Origin: Selaginella tamariscina
Taxonomy: Eukaryota; Streptophyta; Lycopodiopsida; Selaginellales; Selaginellaceae
Direction of reading: 5' to 3'
Assembly (NCBI GenBank): GCA_003024785.1
Contig: PUQB01000247.1
Coordinates: forward strand, 124,001 to 188,000
DNA: 64,000 bases
Shown in pieces: positions 45,801 through 58,755 of the stretch; within the stretch, counting starts at the first letter, position 1, and each line of letters opens with the position of its first letter. A model generated the notes under the pieces. It did no database searches and was not told the DNA's origin. It saw only the letters and a list, made by a program, of their open reading frames with translations. The position numbers were made by a program, and so were the translations under genes.

Positions 45801-48220
45801 TCCACTATACATTGGAAAGTTGTTGGAGCATTGCTCATACTAAAAAGCATCACCAAGAATTCATAAAAGTCAAATGGTGTCCGAAAAGCAGTTTTGGAAA
45901 TGTCCATGTCAACCATTGGAACTCGTCAATATTCAGATGCATGGTGAACCAACAATTTCGCCCTAGTTAATCGAGAAGATCTGTAGTATGAGGAAATGAG
46001 TAAACATCCAAAATAATCACATCATTTAATGAGCGATAATTGATGTAAAACCGAATGCTCCTATCCAGCTTCGTCACAAGATGAAGTTTGCACGCCCAAG
46101 AACTTTGAGACTTTTAAATAACACCTTTCTCCAATATCTTCTTAACATTTACTTACAAGATCTTGAACTCCTTTGGTAATTGACGCCAGACATGTACCTT
46201 GAATAGCTTAGCATCCTCAGTTGGAATATGCAATCTTGATTTCAAATGACAAGTTGAAGTAAAAAAGATCAGCATACTCATTTTTGAGTTAATCAATGAC
46301 TGTCTCACAACTATCATCTAAGGGATTCAAAAAGGGAATGGAAGAACATGAAGAAAAAATTGTATGAAGTAAGGGTGAAACAAAAGTGATAAAAGCAGAG
46401 GTAAAAACAAATGGACAAAGTGGAATAAAAGTAAGAAGAATGAAAAAAAATGATGAAGAGTTAAACGAGGAGACTTTTTAAAGTCACAGTTAGCATAATT
46501 GCAAGTTAACTAATCCATATCAAGAATAAAATCAAAAGTTTGACTTGGCACCACCTGCAAAAATTGAAGTTCAAGTTCATGATTGTCCACATGAATAATG
46601 ATGTCAGTCTCATCCCGCAAACAAGCATAAGTGTGCTTATTATTGTAAAGAATGAAGATTAATTTGACTGCACGGTGCAAATGAAGATTGCAATGTGAGA
46701 CTACAAAATAGAAGACAAACTCGAACCCATAAAAAGATAAACAGAACATGTCGAAATTATTGAATTGAGCTTAAAAAGTAAAGACCGGATGAATTGGTGC
46801 CAAGCGAACCCTTTGATAATACTCCCGAAAAAAAGACGGAGGGGTCACCAACATATTCACACGAGGACCCTTCTTTACTTATGTGATTCTTCATTTTCCA
46901 GAAGATCCACCACATCAAGACCTTTCACTATAGCAGTGTTAATCAAATGTTGTCGCTAAGGCCTCCACCTGCAAATGGAGGACGCCAATCAAGAAAATGT
47001 CCACAACACCGATATGTGTGTCCAACCTCATTAGATGCCCAACAACAAACTGCACGTCTATGTCCACGGCCCCAACCTTGTGCCGATACATGTGAAGCGG
47101 TAGCATCAACTTATATCAGAGCAGGACCATCCCTAACATGAAGTGGAACTATAGAACATGAAGCTGCAAGTTAAAGAGGTGATGACTCATATTATTGTGC
47201 TAGTCGCAAAGCATCATCAAGAGTCACTGGAGCCAATGCATGCACAAGCCCTCACAAGGTCTTTGACAAAGTGCTAGCCACAACATACCTAACTTGATGC
47301 ACAAGCCAATGCATGCACAAGCCCTCACAAGGTCTTTGACAAAGTGCTAGCCGCAACATACCTAACTTGATGCGCTTTGATATGTTAGGTTCTTCACGTA
47401 ATAACAAAAGGCTTTGAAAGTGAACACCAAACTACATCACTGACTCAAATGGCTCATGACGAATACGATGCAACTGTTAAAAAGCATTATCACAATCATC
47501 AACATGCCCAAATGCATATTTGAAGATTATTAAAAGAATACTTAAATTCCCATGAGTTACGACATCCAAACCATTGTAACATTGTAACACCATCCCTTGA
47601 AGACAAATAGGAAACTCGCGCAAACACTGAGCATCGTCCCATAAATAATAAATAATGATTATGATGAAGTGGTCAAACTAATGGTACACATCATCCTCAA
47701 GATTTTCACAGAAGAAATTTGATCGAATGCGAGGTTTCGTAGTTAGAGCATGAGTAGTATCCTAAGTTGTGAACGCTACTATCAATTGAGAGTAATTGTT
47801 TAGTTGCATCCGCAAGACATCCAATAACTACATGAGTAATTGCTTCATAAACAAGATTTTACTTATTATGCATCCATGAATGAAAAAGAAGAAAAGAGAA
47901 ATCTATAAGAATGATACAAATCTAAACAATGAAAAGTTAAATTTAAAAAGACAAATAAGATCTATAAAAAAAAAACATAAATCCGAGTGTTCCATAGGGA
48001 CAATCATAGATGCCCCTCACCTTCACCAATGTGGGAGTTAGGAATATATAAATGTATATATTGTACTAGTTCAAAACCAGCTTATATGCTTATATACAGG
48101 AGCGAATGATCCAGATTGAACCAATCCAATGGTTATTAAAATCCATTACATTAATAATAATTATGTGTGCATCAAGTTGTAATGTGGACTTTACAACTCT
48201 AATCATGTATTATAATTTTT

Positions 48221-49212
48221 TACCACCTGTTGTACATGAAAGAGCAAAATTAACTATATTGAATTTTTGTTTTAAATTTGAAGAAAGTGACTCAAAATTC
48301 AATTTGGAAACACTTGTTTAATTTTATTATAGTATCCTTCTTAATTACTTTATAATTTATTATTAAAGTTTAGTGTTTTATTTTGAAAATAAATAGAAAT
48401 AAATGATAGCTAAAGTTTATTGTTTTTCTTTCTACTTAATACTTCTTAAAAATATATAAAATTATTATCAGTAATTAAAAAAATAAAGAAAAATAATATT
48501 ATATAATAACATGAGCAAATAACTATATAAAAGTTTGCTTAAAAAAAGATATCAAATAAGTTCATTAAGGTTCAAATAAATTATTTAAATGAATTATATT
48601 TCTTTTAAATTGCTCCATCGTCCAGCCAACATATATACCTACTCAATAATAAAAAAGAGTTTGTCAATTATACTTAATAATTATCTTTATAAAAAAATTA
48701 TAATTTTAATATCAATATTACTTTTTTTCAAAATTAAAAATTAAATTTAAAACTAATTCTAAAAATAATACTTTAAAAACATTTCAAAGCTCAACATTAC
48801 ACGATCGTGTTAAATAAAAATTAAATGCACAATAAATAAACTTAAGTCATATATGTATTGCAATATATATAAATTTTTGGGTACATACCTTTTTAGCATG
48901 CAGTTATAAACATTATACATATTAATATAGCATAGCTTATAATTTTAACTGAATAATTATAAACATTTATAATAATAAATTTATATGTTTATCATAAATA
49001 AAACATATTAAAATGTCAATTTATGTATTAAAAACATTTGATATAAAGATTCATCTCTAAGTTTTTTAACAAAACAAAAACTTATTATATTGAAAACATA
49101 TAACACCATTAAGTGAATGTAAATTTACGGTGGTTTGTGTTGATTGATCGGGAAATACAGATTTAATCAAAAGAAGAAATAATCGCTGTACAAGTGAGAC
49201 ACCACGCCCTCT
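48221..49212. other. AT-rich intergenic DNA
   Basis: About 1 kb of very AT-rich sequence between the retroelement and ATG4. No gene is seen. Confidence 0.6.
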
Positions 49213-49442
49213 TCAAAGGAATTGCCAGTCCTCATCGTTTCCCAAGTTCAGCTTCTCCAATCCCACCTCGCCACCTGTCATTCCTTTCTCCCTCGGATAT
49301 GCCTCCCCCGCTTGACCACTCCTGTTTAACAATATGCGTTAACTTGAAGTGTGTGCTGGATATAGATACTTAACACGCACACGTACATATGAGACATTCA
49401 TATAGCAAACTGAACTAAACTATGTTTCAGCTAGCTAGCTAG

Positions 49443-49486
<44 letters not shown>

Positions 49487-51966
49487 AGAGAGAGAGAGAA
49501 GGAGAGAGGGAGAGGGAGAGAGGAAGGGGTCCTCTATAATACTGTTCTAGCTCTTGTAATTTGAGTATCTGAGAGCGTTGTAAATGTATTAATACCTTAT
49601 GGCGCCCTTGGCAACCGTGAACATTGGTGCTCCATTTGACTGGTTTGCCAGCTCAGACGACCTCTGGCACAAGTCATCAAACTCCTCTGCAACGTCAACC
49701 TCACATTATATCATACGTGTCCTACTCAACACACACGCACACACAGAGTTGCTCTACATACCTCTGTTTCTACAGTAGAATCCCAGTGCCAAGGAAGGAT
49801 CTATTTCATCCAACGGCATTCGCCAAATATCACTGAACCAAAATGTATGTTTAGTAGACTTGACCATGCTAAATACATATAACAGTATATAATAATCGAT
49901 GATAATTTTATTACCTGCAATGATAGGAGCTCGTATCAGCGTCTGAATCATCACCTGAAATGGTCACGACCTGCAAAGATCTTTTTTCATAAGCCTTCTG
50001 GGTCACAATGTTATATATTCCTTGTATACATTACTCATTATATGCCACATACTATTCACAATGATTGTGTAGAAACTACCTGCTGAAGCCTGTGAGGATC
50101 AAGGTACAAGGCCTGGTCCTCCTGCACGCCAATAAAGTAGAGTGATTTGTGCGGCCTACCGCCAACAATCCCAACGCTCTGTGGGAACGTGAATGTAGCT
50201 CGTAAGGAAGGTAAATACCTGTTAAATAATGTCAAGAATTAATAACTATTAACTTAGATCACTGTATAATCTATGCAAACAAACTAATCACATTACCGGG
50301 TTGACTTTGTCCAAACCAAGGACGAGTGGAACAAGGATCAGAACCGGGGAATCAGCAACATCGTCTATGCATAAAACAGGTGCTCCCCCACGTGCGCCTT
50401 CTGCATCTCCGGAGACCACATATACAGCCATCCGAAAACCCTCACTCTGAGTAACATGCGAATACTTTTCAGTTCTGTGTGTGTAACACTACACATACTT
50501 ACATTTAGTGTACTCTGGCCGTCACCGTCACGGAGGAGAGCTCCGATTGCGTGGCATAACGCATATGGTCCAAGCCAAGAACCTGCAGCAAGGCCGTACG
50601 GGCTCCCGGCAGTGATGAAATTGTGAATGGAGAAAGGGCACGTAGGGTAGTCTCCAAAGCTTTGCACAATCTCAAGGTACTCCCGTGCGTAAGGCTGCAT
50701 CACCAACATTTGACACCAATCTCAATAAGCTATTTTCCTGCAAATGACAAATCCAAAACCAGTCCATCATACATGACAGTCTACATGTAGGCAAGCAGTT
50801 TCATGCAAATATACGAAAGAAAAACAATGGAAAACATACAAATCCAGAAACTTTCTTGACTAGATTATACCCAGTTTAAACGTTCTAAGATTACTAACCT
50901 TCTCTCCTCGTCGCCATGTTCGTCCCAGCCGATGGCAAACCAAAGCCTGGTTTAACATTTGATAATCAGAAACATCCAGTATAAAAAAAGTTATGTATTA
51001 AATAGGAAGTAAAACCATTATAACGGAAGTCATAATTTTAGTTATAACACATGTACGTCTTATACATGTTGCATAGTACCTCAACTGCCACGTGGTCAAC
51101 CCCGGTGCCATTTGAGCACCAGGACACGTGTGGAGAGAGATAAACGTATAAATAGATAGCTCTCTTCTATCTGTACTCACTAATTAACAAATCTTATATA
51201 TATGATAAATGTCATACCTGCGCTAGGAGCATTTGACCGCTCCGTATCATGCAGCCCCAACCATCATCACTCGTGAGTCTTGACTCCCCAATAACTTCAA
51301 ATCCTGAACGACGTAAAGCATGTGGGAAGTAATAAAAATGTCTGTGTATATATATATATATACCTCCTCTATAAGTGATCCAGATCCTTGAGCTGAAGTC
51401 CAGGCGAAAATCCTCGTCAGACGGTGTCGCCTCTTCATCATCCGATCTCGGAGCCATCTTGTAGCGTATTCCAAGCAGCCAGATCGCGGTACCAGGTAAG
51501 ACTCCATTTCCACCTCTTACTCCCCGTATGCATTCCTGTTGTAACCAGATGGTTATAACAAATTAACAAAGTCCATACTGCTTAAATTGTAATTAACATA
51601 AAGATCAGCTTTATACACCAAATTTGTGTGTGTCCCAGTGTGTGCGTGCGTGTGTCCATTATATAGAGATACATATATGACCTGTAGCCTGGTTCCGACT
51701 GCACGTCCCATGGCAGCAGTCCATTGAACGGATCCAGCAAGGCTAATCCCTTTGTTATCCTTCGCTTTAGGCCCTGGGCGTGCATCAAAAACCCCAAGAG
51801 TGGAAGATATCAAAGATGACCACAAAGAAGAGTTTGCAGCAGAATTAGCAGCACCTTCAATCTCTGATGAGGCGATCACGTCCGTTGTCGCAATGTCAAG
51901 ATCTTCCGCCGGAGAGACCTCTTCCACTCTGTGTATGTCGTCAGATATCTCCTGAGGTGAAGGCAT
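49213..51966 (-). CDS. ATG4: Cysteine protease ATG4
   Basis: ATG4 trims the C terminus of ATG8 and later removes it from lipid, so it is needed for autophagy. The frame opens [13 protein letters not shown] (51966), directly after a 'ttttcag' acceptor. Conserved blocks follow: [41 protein letters not shown] with the catalytic Cys, [72 protein letters not shown] (the D-x-H of the catalytic triad), TSSYHC and [12 protein letters not shown]. The last exon ends NDEDWQFL, an acidic W-x-x-L motif of ATG8-interacting type. Only the junction NP|RYLPSL (about 50221-50295) does not keep phase as read, so a base or two may be missing there. A GA/CT tract (49446-49526) fills the intron before the last exons. 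Confidence 0.93.
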
Positions 51967-52539
51967 CCTGAAAATCAACAAGTGCCATCTTTAACACACA
52001 CACACACACCACACACGTGTATACATTTGGTGTGGTGTGTGTATGTGTGTGTCACGTTTTTAGGTAACAGATCTATAATAATATGTATATACATATTATC
52101 ATATAACACGTATCGAATATCAAAATAATACCAATATTTCGATGATAAAGATAGCTAAATATTTGAGATATACAACATGCAATGACAAATCGGAACATAT
52201 ATTACTAAAATCGCAACAAAGCGATTTCAATTATATGAATGATATACTGAGACGATTGATGATACATGAAATTGGAGCTAAAAATCATGATTTTCGATCA
52301 GATTTCGAAGTAAAAATCAGGGCTTTTACGTTTCTAGGTAAAAGATTAAGATTTTCATCATGAATTATATGGAATGCACAATGAGAAATCGCGAGAAAAT
52401 CATGGATGTTGCGGATTTCTATGTAGAGATTGAAATTTTCGGCATGATTCTATGGTGCGCTACGAGAAATCGAGAAAAAAGCTTTTGCTGACCAAACAAC
52501 GGATTCGCGATACATAGATCCAAAGCGACTTACCTGGAT

Positions 52540-52650
52540 TGATGCGCAGCTAGTTCTTTCCAGATTCAGCGCCCTGCATGCACTTCCCGCCGCGAATCGG
52601 AATAGCGTCACGAAGCCGCTACCTAGTTGCTCTTGAAACACGAAAGAACC
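52540..52650 (-). other. Probable noncoding first exon of ATG4
   Basis: A GC-richer stretch ends at a strong donor (CCAG|gtaagtcg on the minus strand, about 52533). It lies about 570 bases upstream of the ATG4 start codon, which sits right after an acceptor. A spliced 5'UTR is the simplest reading. Confidence 0.45.
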
Positions 52651-52783
52651 CTAAAGTCACAAATTGAAGAGTTTTTCCCAAATTAATATAAAACCTCCTA
52701 ATTAACAAAATGCGAATATGCCTTTCGGACAATTTTTATTTAGCGAGAGTTTTAACAACATTGATTAGGCTTAATTAGACGGT

Positions 52784-53045
52784 TTAGAGAGTCTCTGCTG
52801 CTACTTCTTCAAGCTTTGGCTTTGAAAGCTCCGCTGCGGTCTCTACTGCAAATACCTTAAGAGATTCCAAGTCTCGAGGTCCTGCGAAATTGTATATAGT
52901 TTACTATTTATCTATAAATCTGTATACATAGTTTTACATGACATAAAACTATACAGTTCATTATATATACTTAGAACAGCTTAGAAACAATATATATCAT
53001 GTGGTTTTGTACGATTCTTCTGTTTTGCACATATATATATATATA

Positions 53046-53080
<35 letters not shown>

Positions 53081-53551
53081 AGAGAGAAGAGAGAGAGGAG
53101 AGGGAGAGAGAGAGAGAGAGTACCAGAATACTTCTTAACCTCCTCGCCATTGTAGAAGATCTTCAGAGTAGGATATGAGGAAACACCGGCTTTCTCACAA
53201 ACAGCTTTGTCAGTTGTACAATCCACCTTCGCAACCTCCACACCATCCTCAGATTCCACTGCCTTTCCAAGTTCTTCCCATGTAGAAGCCATCCTTTTAC
53301 TGCAAAAAAACACACATCTACATACATACATACATATACACATATATGTATATATGTATGTATGTATATATCTATCATATGTGTCATAACGTACCAGTGA
53401 CCACACCATGGTGCATAAAACTTGATAAACCAAACAGTGTCTGGCTCTTTAACCTGCAAGTCAAGTCAACAATTCCGCTTATATCCCGTCCACATCTATG
53501 TGACATGAATCACTACACGTGTGTATCTCTCTCTCCTCTCTCTCTCTCTCA

Positions 53552-53624
<73 letters not shown>

Positions 53625-53832
53625 GTATATATAATAGAGAGAGAGAAATCAAATAATCAGAGATTATTATGAATCTTTTTACTGTTTATACACAGAATTA
53701 CAGATTTACAGAATTGATTCAATAGATCAATACCTTATCGGAGAACGTAGATTGGGTGAGAGTGACAACTTCAGCTCCAACAAATGACACACAAATCACC
53801 GCCAAGAACACAGCGAGCAGAAGACGCGCCAT
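52784..53832 (-). CDS. PDIL5-1: Protein disulfide isomerase-like 5-1
   Basis: A small single-thioredoxin-domain PDI of the secretory pathway. Four exons (53734-53832, 53395-53453, 53124-53299, 52784-52881) join in phase to 143 residues, close to Arabidopsis PDIL5-1 as I recall it. Residues 1-20 (MARLLLAVFLAVICVSFVGA) are a clear signal peptide. The active site is FYAPWCGHC, split by intron 2. The cis-proline region is VSSYPTLKIFYNGEE. There is no KDEL-type retention signal; the end is EEVAAETL. Introns hold (GA)n, (CATA)n and (TA)n tracts. No frame problem. Confidence 0.93.
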
Positions 53833-54222
53833 GGCCAAACAGAGCTTCTAACCTAAGGAATATACCTAGAATACACCCTTAAGTAAGCTCCGCCACGTGT
53901 GAAGGTGTCATGCGTGACGTGGCTGGTTGACTAGGGCTTACGTCGGATGTCACATGAACGCGGCAGTTTGTTCCTGCCCTCCGGATCTTTGATCCGATCT
54001 TCAATCTCTCGGATCCCGATTCCCATGCTTTCATGTAAGGAAATTCCCGCAGTAATACTGAATTCCCGGATGGTATTAATGAAGCCAGCTGAATTCTTGG
54101 ATATCCGATCAGGAAACAGGTGGGCTTTCACCGGATTCACATGAAAACGGATTAGGCATGGACCTGGATGGGATTTGAGGGGAAAGGAGGGGATTTGAGG
54201 GGGATATCAATAAGTTTCCAGT
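53833..54222. other. Divergent intergenic region between PDIL5-1 and the coiled-coil gene
   Basis: The two genes point away from each other across about 390 bases of moderate GC, so this stretch probably holds both promoters. No separate gene is seen. Confidence 0.55.
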
Positions 54223-55076
54223 ATGGTAAGGCACAGAGGGAGTGTGAGTGCAGTACAGCAGCGGTCGGGAAGCATATACGCACCTCCGGGAACGGGAAGG
54301 CCAGCGGCTGTCATTGTAAATGCGGGACACAATGTAAAGCTCGAGCCATGGAAGCCAGCGGTAAGAACCTCGGAGATAAGGTCTGCAGAGAGTACTGCAG
54401 CCAGTGTAGGTGGTGTAGGTGCGGGTACATGGATATCTCCAACCGGGGCACTGCGCGGTAGCATTTGCCCTGCAGTAGACGGTGGATTGCATTCTGTATT
54501 GCGCCAACGTTTTCTGCCCCACCTCCCCCCTCCGGCCCGACGTCACCCAAGATACGGAGCTCGCTGGTAAGGACACAGAGGCTTGTACTTGCTTACAGAG
54601 ATAAGGAGTCCTTGATCGAGGAGGTTAAGGACTTGCGTAAGGCCCTCCGTGAACAGGCTGATTATTTTAAGGTTCATAAGGTTCATGTCTCCACCATCGA
54701 CTTGGAGAACAGGTGTGTGCGTGTGTATGTACGTGTGTGTGTGGAAATATATACATATATGCAGGAAACTTGAGAAAGACATTGAGGAGCTTGAGATGCT
54801 CGGTTTAGAAGGTGCACCTCGTACAGGAAGCATTTCAAGATTGAGAGCTAGAATATGTGGTATTTTGTTTCATTATTTTTTTCTAATAGAAAACCAGTTT
54901 ATTATATATTGGGTTATGTAGGATTGAAGACACGCTTAGGTGACTTGCGGAATACGTATGAAGCGCAACTTGAGGAACTCAACCTGTTACGTAAAGACAT
55001 TCGTGTGACTAGAACAAGAGTATGTCTATAATACACATATGTATCAGATATTCATACATATATATATATATATATT

Positions 55077-55111
<35 letters not shown>

Positions 55112-55694
55112 TGGTTTAATTAGCAGGAGATTAAGGTAGAGAGAGATGTTTTTGCCGAGGAGATTGGAAGGTTACAAAGACTTATTGAACACTTAAAACT
55201 CTTAAGAGACTACGTAATAAACGAGAACAAGAAACTTTCGCGTGTCCGGGACAAGGTTATCAGGCTTGAGATTGCCAACCAACATCTTGAAGGATGCATC
55301 TCAGTAAGTAGTTATATCGTTCTCAATCTTAACACGGAGAGAGAGAGAGACAACCGTGGGACTGCAGGTAGTGCAGGAGACATTGAAGAAGGCACACACA
55401 AAGATCGAAACGTGCAGAGTAAAGACGAAGGAGTACCAAACACAGGCGAGTTCAGATGCAGAGAAATGCAAGGGATTGCAGGAGGAAGCAGACAGCCTCG
55501 AAGCGGAGCTGTCCAAGGAAAGAACCGAGAGGATGGTTTCGGAGAAAAGGGTAAACTATTTGAGGAGAAGGGTATGGAGAGCCGAACATGACCTAGCGGA
55601 GATTGATCCTAAACAAGGTAAAGTTGACGGCTCCTGCCAGGTTAATTACCCTTCTCCTCGCGGTTCCTCGCCATCAACCCCTAAGTCACGTTAG
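54223..55694 (+). CDS. Coiled-coil protein of unknown function, one frame change
   Basis: Five exons (54223-54712, 54765-54859, 54922-55019, 55127-55303, about 55368-55694) give about 395 residues. The first 100 residues are low-complexity (Gly/Ala/Pro-rich, ending APPPPSGPTSPK). From LVLAYRDKESLIEEVKDLRK on, the protein is nearly all heptad-rich helix (LEKDIEELEML, LEELNLLRKDIR, IGRLQRLIEHLKLL). The layout, a disordered head and a long coil, recalls FLX-like (FLOWERING LOCUS C EXPRESSOR-like) proteins, but I cannot name it with confidence. The frame changes in exon 1 at a T4 run (about 54510); one more T joins RQRF to SAPPPPSGPTSPK. All other junctions keep phase. The start ATG is the first that leads into the open frame. 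Confidence 0.7.
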
Positions 55695-56167
55695 GTTAAC
55701 ACACAAGTTTTGTATTTGTACAGGAAAACCAAGGAAACAAACGTTGTTTAAAACCCCTCTCTCTCTCTCTCCCCGCGTGTGTGTACATATACGATGTGTT
55801 TTGTTGCAGTACAAAACATATGTAAAGTATAAGTTACATAGAAGTGCAGGTATATGTATAAATACATAATGGAGAGGATTACACACATGCACCATATAAC
55901 ATTCGCCCATAATGTAAAGTATGATTAAATTGATAATGCAGCAAAATAAAAGAATGTTATGACAAAGACTAGAAACAAATATATAGTGCTTGGGCTCGTC
56001 ACTCATTAACGCACTTTATAACACGTAGCGGGAATCTTAATGCTTCGTGGAAGATTAAAATTCCGACGTGGACTTTTTACCCCTTATTTCTAGGGAAACT
56101 TCCCGTATTTACCTTGCGTTTCCCCACCGGAATAAGGAAAGACGGCTAATATTACACCACTAGGGCG
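55695..56167. other. Intergenic DNA
   Basis: 3' region of the coiled-coil gene and upstream region of the SPRY gene. No gene seen. Confidence 0.5.
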
Positions 56168-57460
56168 ATGGAATTGATCGTGAAGAAGAAGCTCTGGGGC
56201 ACATCGGTAGTAAGTATATTCTTCAATCATGTGTGTTTTATTTCATTAATTTGTTCAGTATTTCCTCTCATTGTGGATCTTATAACTTTTTCTTACAACA
56301 TTATATGTAAAACATGCATATGTGTAAACATATACACATTGTGTGTTTTTCATAAACAGAATGTCTAAGTTTTAACAGTAGTCAAACGCGTGTGGCAAAC
56401 ATATACAAAGTTTTATTCAAACATGGCAACTGTGGCCGTTGGTTGACATTAAAAACATATGAAGGTGGGTATTGACTGTTTCAATATATTCATTTGAGTA
56501 GTACCCTTAGCAAATTTATATGAAAAAATTGCTATCTATGTTGTATACATAGATTACATATGTATATGCACATGTATACTATTATATGTGTATACATATA
56601 ATGAACAGACATGGAGGACGGCAGTGTTAGCAGCAGGAACTGTACTCGGATCTTGTTTGCTGCTCGCGGTGATTATCGCTTGTTATTTTAAATCCAGACT
56701 GAGACGATTTCGCCACCAGAGACAGAACAAAGTAGAAGATGGTAAGTAATGATAAAAATCTTTCATTATTATTATTATTATTTAAATTTTTATACTGATT
56801 TTATTCTATAAAATAAAAGTTTTATTTCCAAATTCATTAAAAGTTAAATTTAAAGTTATCCTAATTTGAAAAGTAGACTTATGAGTGCGTTCTAGAGTCT
56901 TAAAATTATATGTATGTATTTATTAAACTGTCATATTAATTAGAAAACAGATACACACAAATGGATATACATATATACATTTTAATGTTAATGTTTTGGT
57001 AGTTTCAGGCACGGGATTTTTACCGTACGGGAGGGCCGTGAAGTCCGAGATGATGCCATCTCGGCGTACGGATGCAAGCCGGTTTGATTTTGACTGGTCC
57101 GAGCACGGTCAACTGGTGTCCGAGGCAATCCAACGTGGATGGTCAGCGTTTGCATTGACTTACACGTGTACTTCGAGTTGCCCAGTTCCTAATTTGTGTA
57201 CAAAATGCTGCCTTGGGGACAAATTCCAGCCGGAGATATCTTGGGAAGTTGGACCGGGTTCAGATTTTATGCAGCTTATTAGACTAAACCCAAGGTTAGT
57301 GGGTTTAACGTTTGGTGTGTATATGTATTCATATAGAGGTTAGTCTGTACAATACATTACATGCACACACACACGCACACAGAGACATATTCCTACACCA
57401 TAATATATTCATCATTTCATCACTACATGGTTGTTCTTTAGTACTGATAACATTGATATT

Positions 57461-57524
<64 letters not shown>

Positions 57525-58079
57525 GATTTATATAGAGGTGTAGTATGTACAATACACTACATGCACACACAGATATATGTAGATTTATATAGAGGTGTAG
57601 TATGTACAATACATTACATCCACACACACAGATATATTCCTACACCATCATTTTGGTTTTCTTTAGTACTGATAACATTGATATTTACTCTCTCTCTCTC
57701 TCTTTCACTCACACACACACACATCTCCTCTATATGAATATACATATATCTGTGTGTGTGTGTGTATCTGACAAGCTGGGCACTCGTTCCTGCGTGGTGT
57801 AGTATGTACAATACATTACAGGCACACACACATATATTCCTACACCATCATTTCGTTCTTTAGTGCTGATAACATTCTCTCTCTCTCTCACACACAGACA
57901 CACATTTTATATTATGCAGGAACAACGAGTGCCCAGCTTGTCGGATACACACACACACACACATGTATATTCATATAGAGGTGTAGTATGTACAATACAT
58001 TACATGCACACACACACATTCCTACACCGTCATTTCATCACTACATGGTTGTTCTTTAGTACTGATAACATTGATACTC

Positions 58080-58141
<62 letters not shown>

Positions 58142-58718
58142 CTGATTGGGAATATATACTCTAGGCTTGGAGAGAAACCGAAGAAGCCAACAGAACTAGA
58201 GGCTAGAAGATTTTATATACAGACAATGCATTCGGCACTTCCACTCCCCGGACCAACTGGAATTTCAAATTTCCCGCCTGAAGCGTATTTTGAAATAACC
58301 ATACTGTCCAGGGGCTCCGAATACCGTATAAATACAGGTGATAGTAGTGAGGATGTGAAGCTCATTCTACGGCCATCGCCCTCGGATAAGTACCCAATGA
58401 GAGCACATAACGTTAATGGTTTCCTTCGAGCAAAGACAGTGCATGTGAACAGTAACACCAACATTGACGATGGTGTGTGTGTGTAATTAATATGTATACA
58501 TAATGTTTATACTACAGCTGATTTACATACGTATTTATATATATATATATTATAGATCAAGTATTGGGAGTGGGATTCAGTAAAGGAGTTTCACCATATA
58601 GATTGCCTGGAATAGACCAAGGATCTTTTGGTTTTCATTCAGATGGCCATATATACATCAATGGTAAGCCATTGTTAACGAGAGAGAGAGAGCAGACAGA
58701 CAGACAGACAGAGACAGA

Positions 58719-58755
<37 letters not shown>

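Larger units (their letters stand above)
37090..48220 (-). mobile_element. Ty3/gypsy LTR retrotransposon fossil, with a Harbinger transposon nested in it
   Basis: On the minus strand the order is a gag part with a zinc-knuckle-like stretch (about 46.9-47.1 kb), a protease/linker part (about 46.5-46.75 kb), reverse transcriptase (about 45.4-46.1 kb, with an IDDVLIHS-type box) and integrase (about 44.17-44.72 kb). This order, with integrase last, is that of Ty3/gypsy. Related arms lie at about 37090-37260 and 48030-48210 in the same orientation, as expected of LTR remnants. A further related noncoding block recurs at about 37290, 43320 and 43850-43970. The element is broken many times and its arms have diverged strongly, so it looks old. 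The Harbinger element (37.9-43.2 kb) inserted into its 3' part later. Confidence 0.75.

Noticed and set aside
51060-51120. An exon candidate in ATG4 with a good donor (TTGAG|gtacta)
   Set aside because: Its translation does not fit the family, whereas 50900-50935 encodes [16 protein letters not shown] exactly where the family needs it.
54109-54576. A 155-codon minus-strand frame between PDIL5-1 and the coiled-coil gene
   Set aside because: Opposite strand of the first exon of the plus-strand gene, which continues through well-phased exons.
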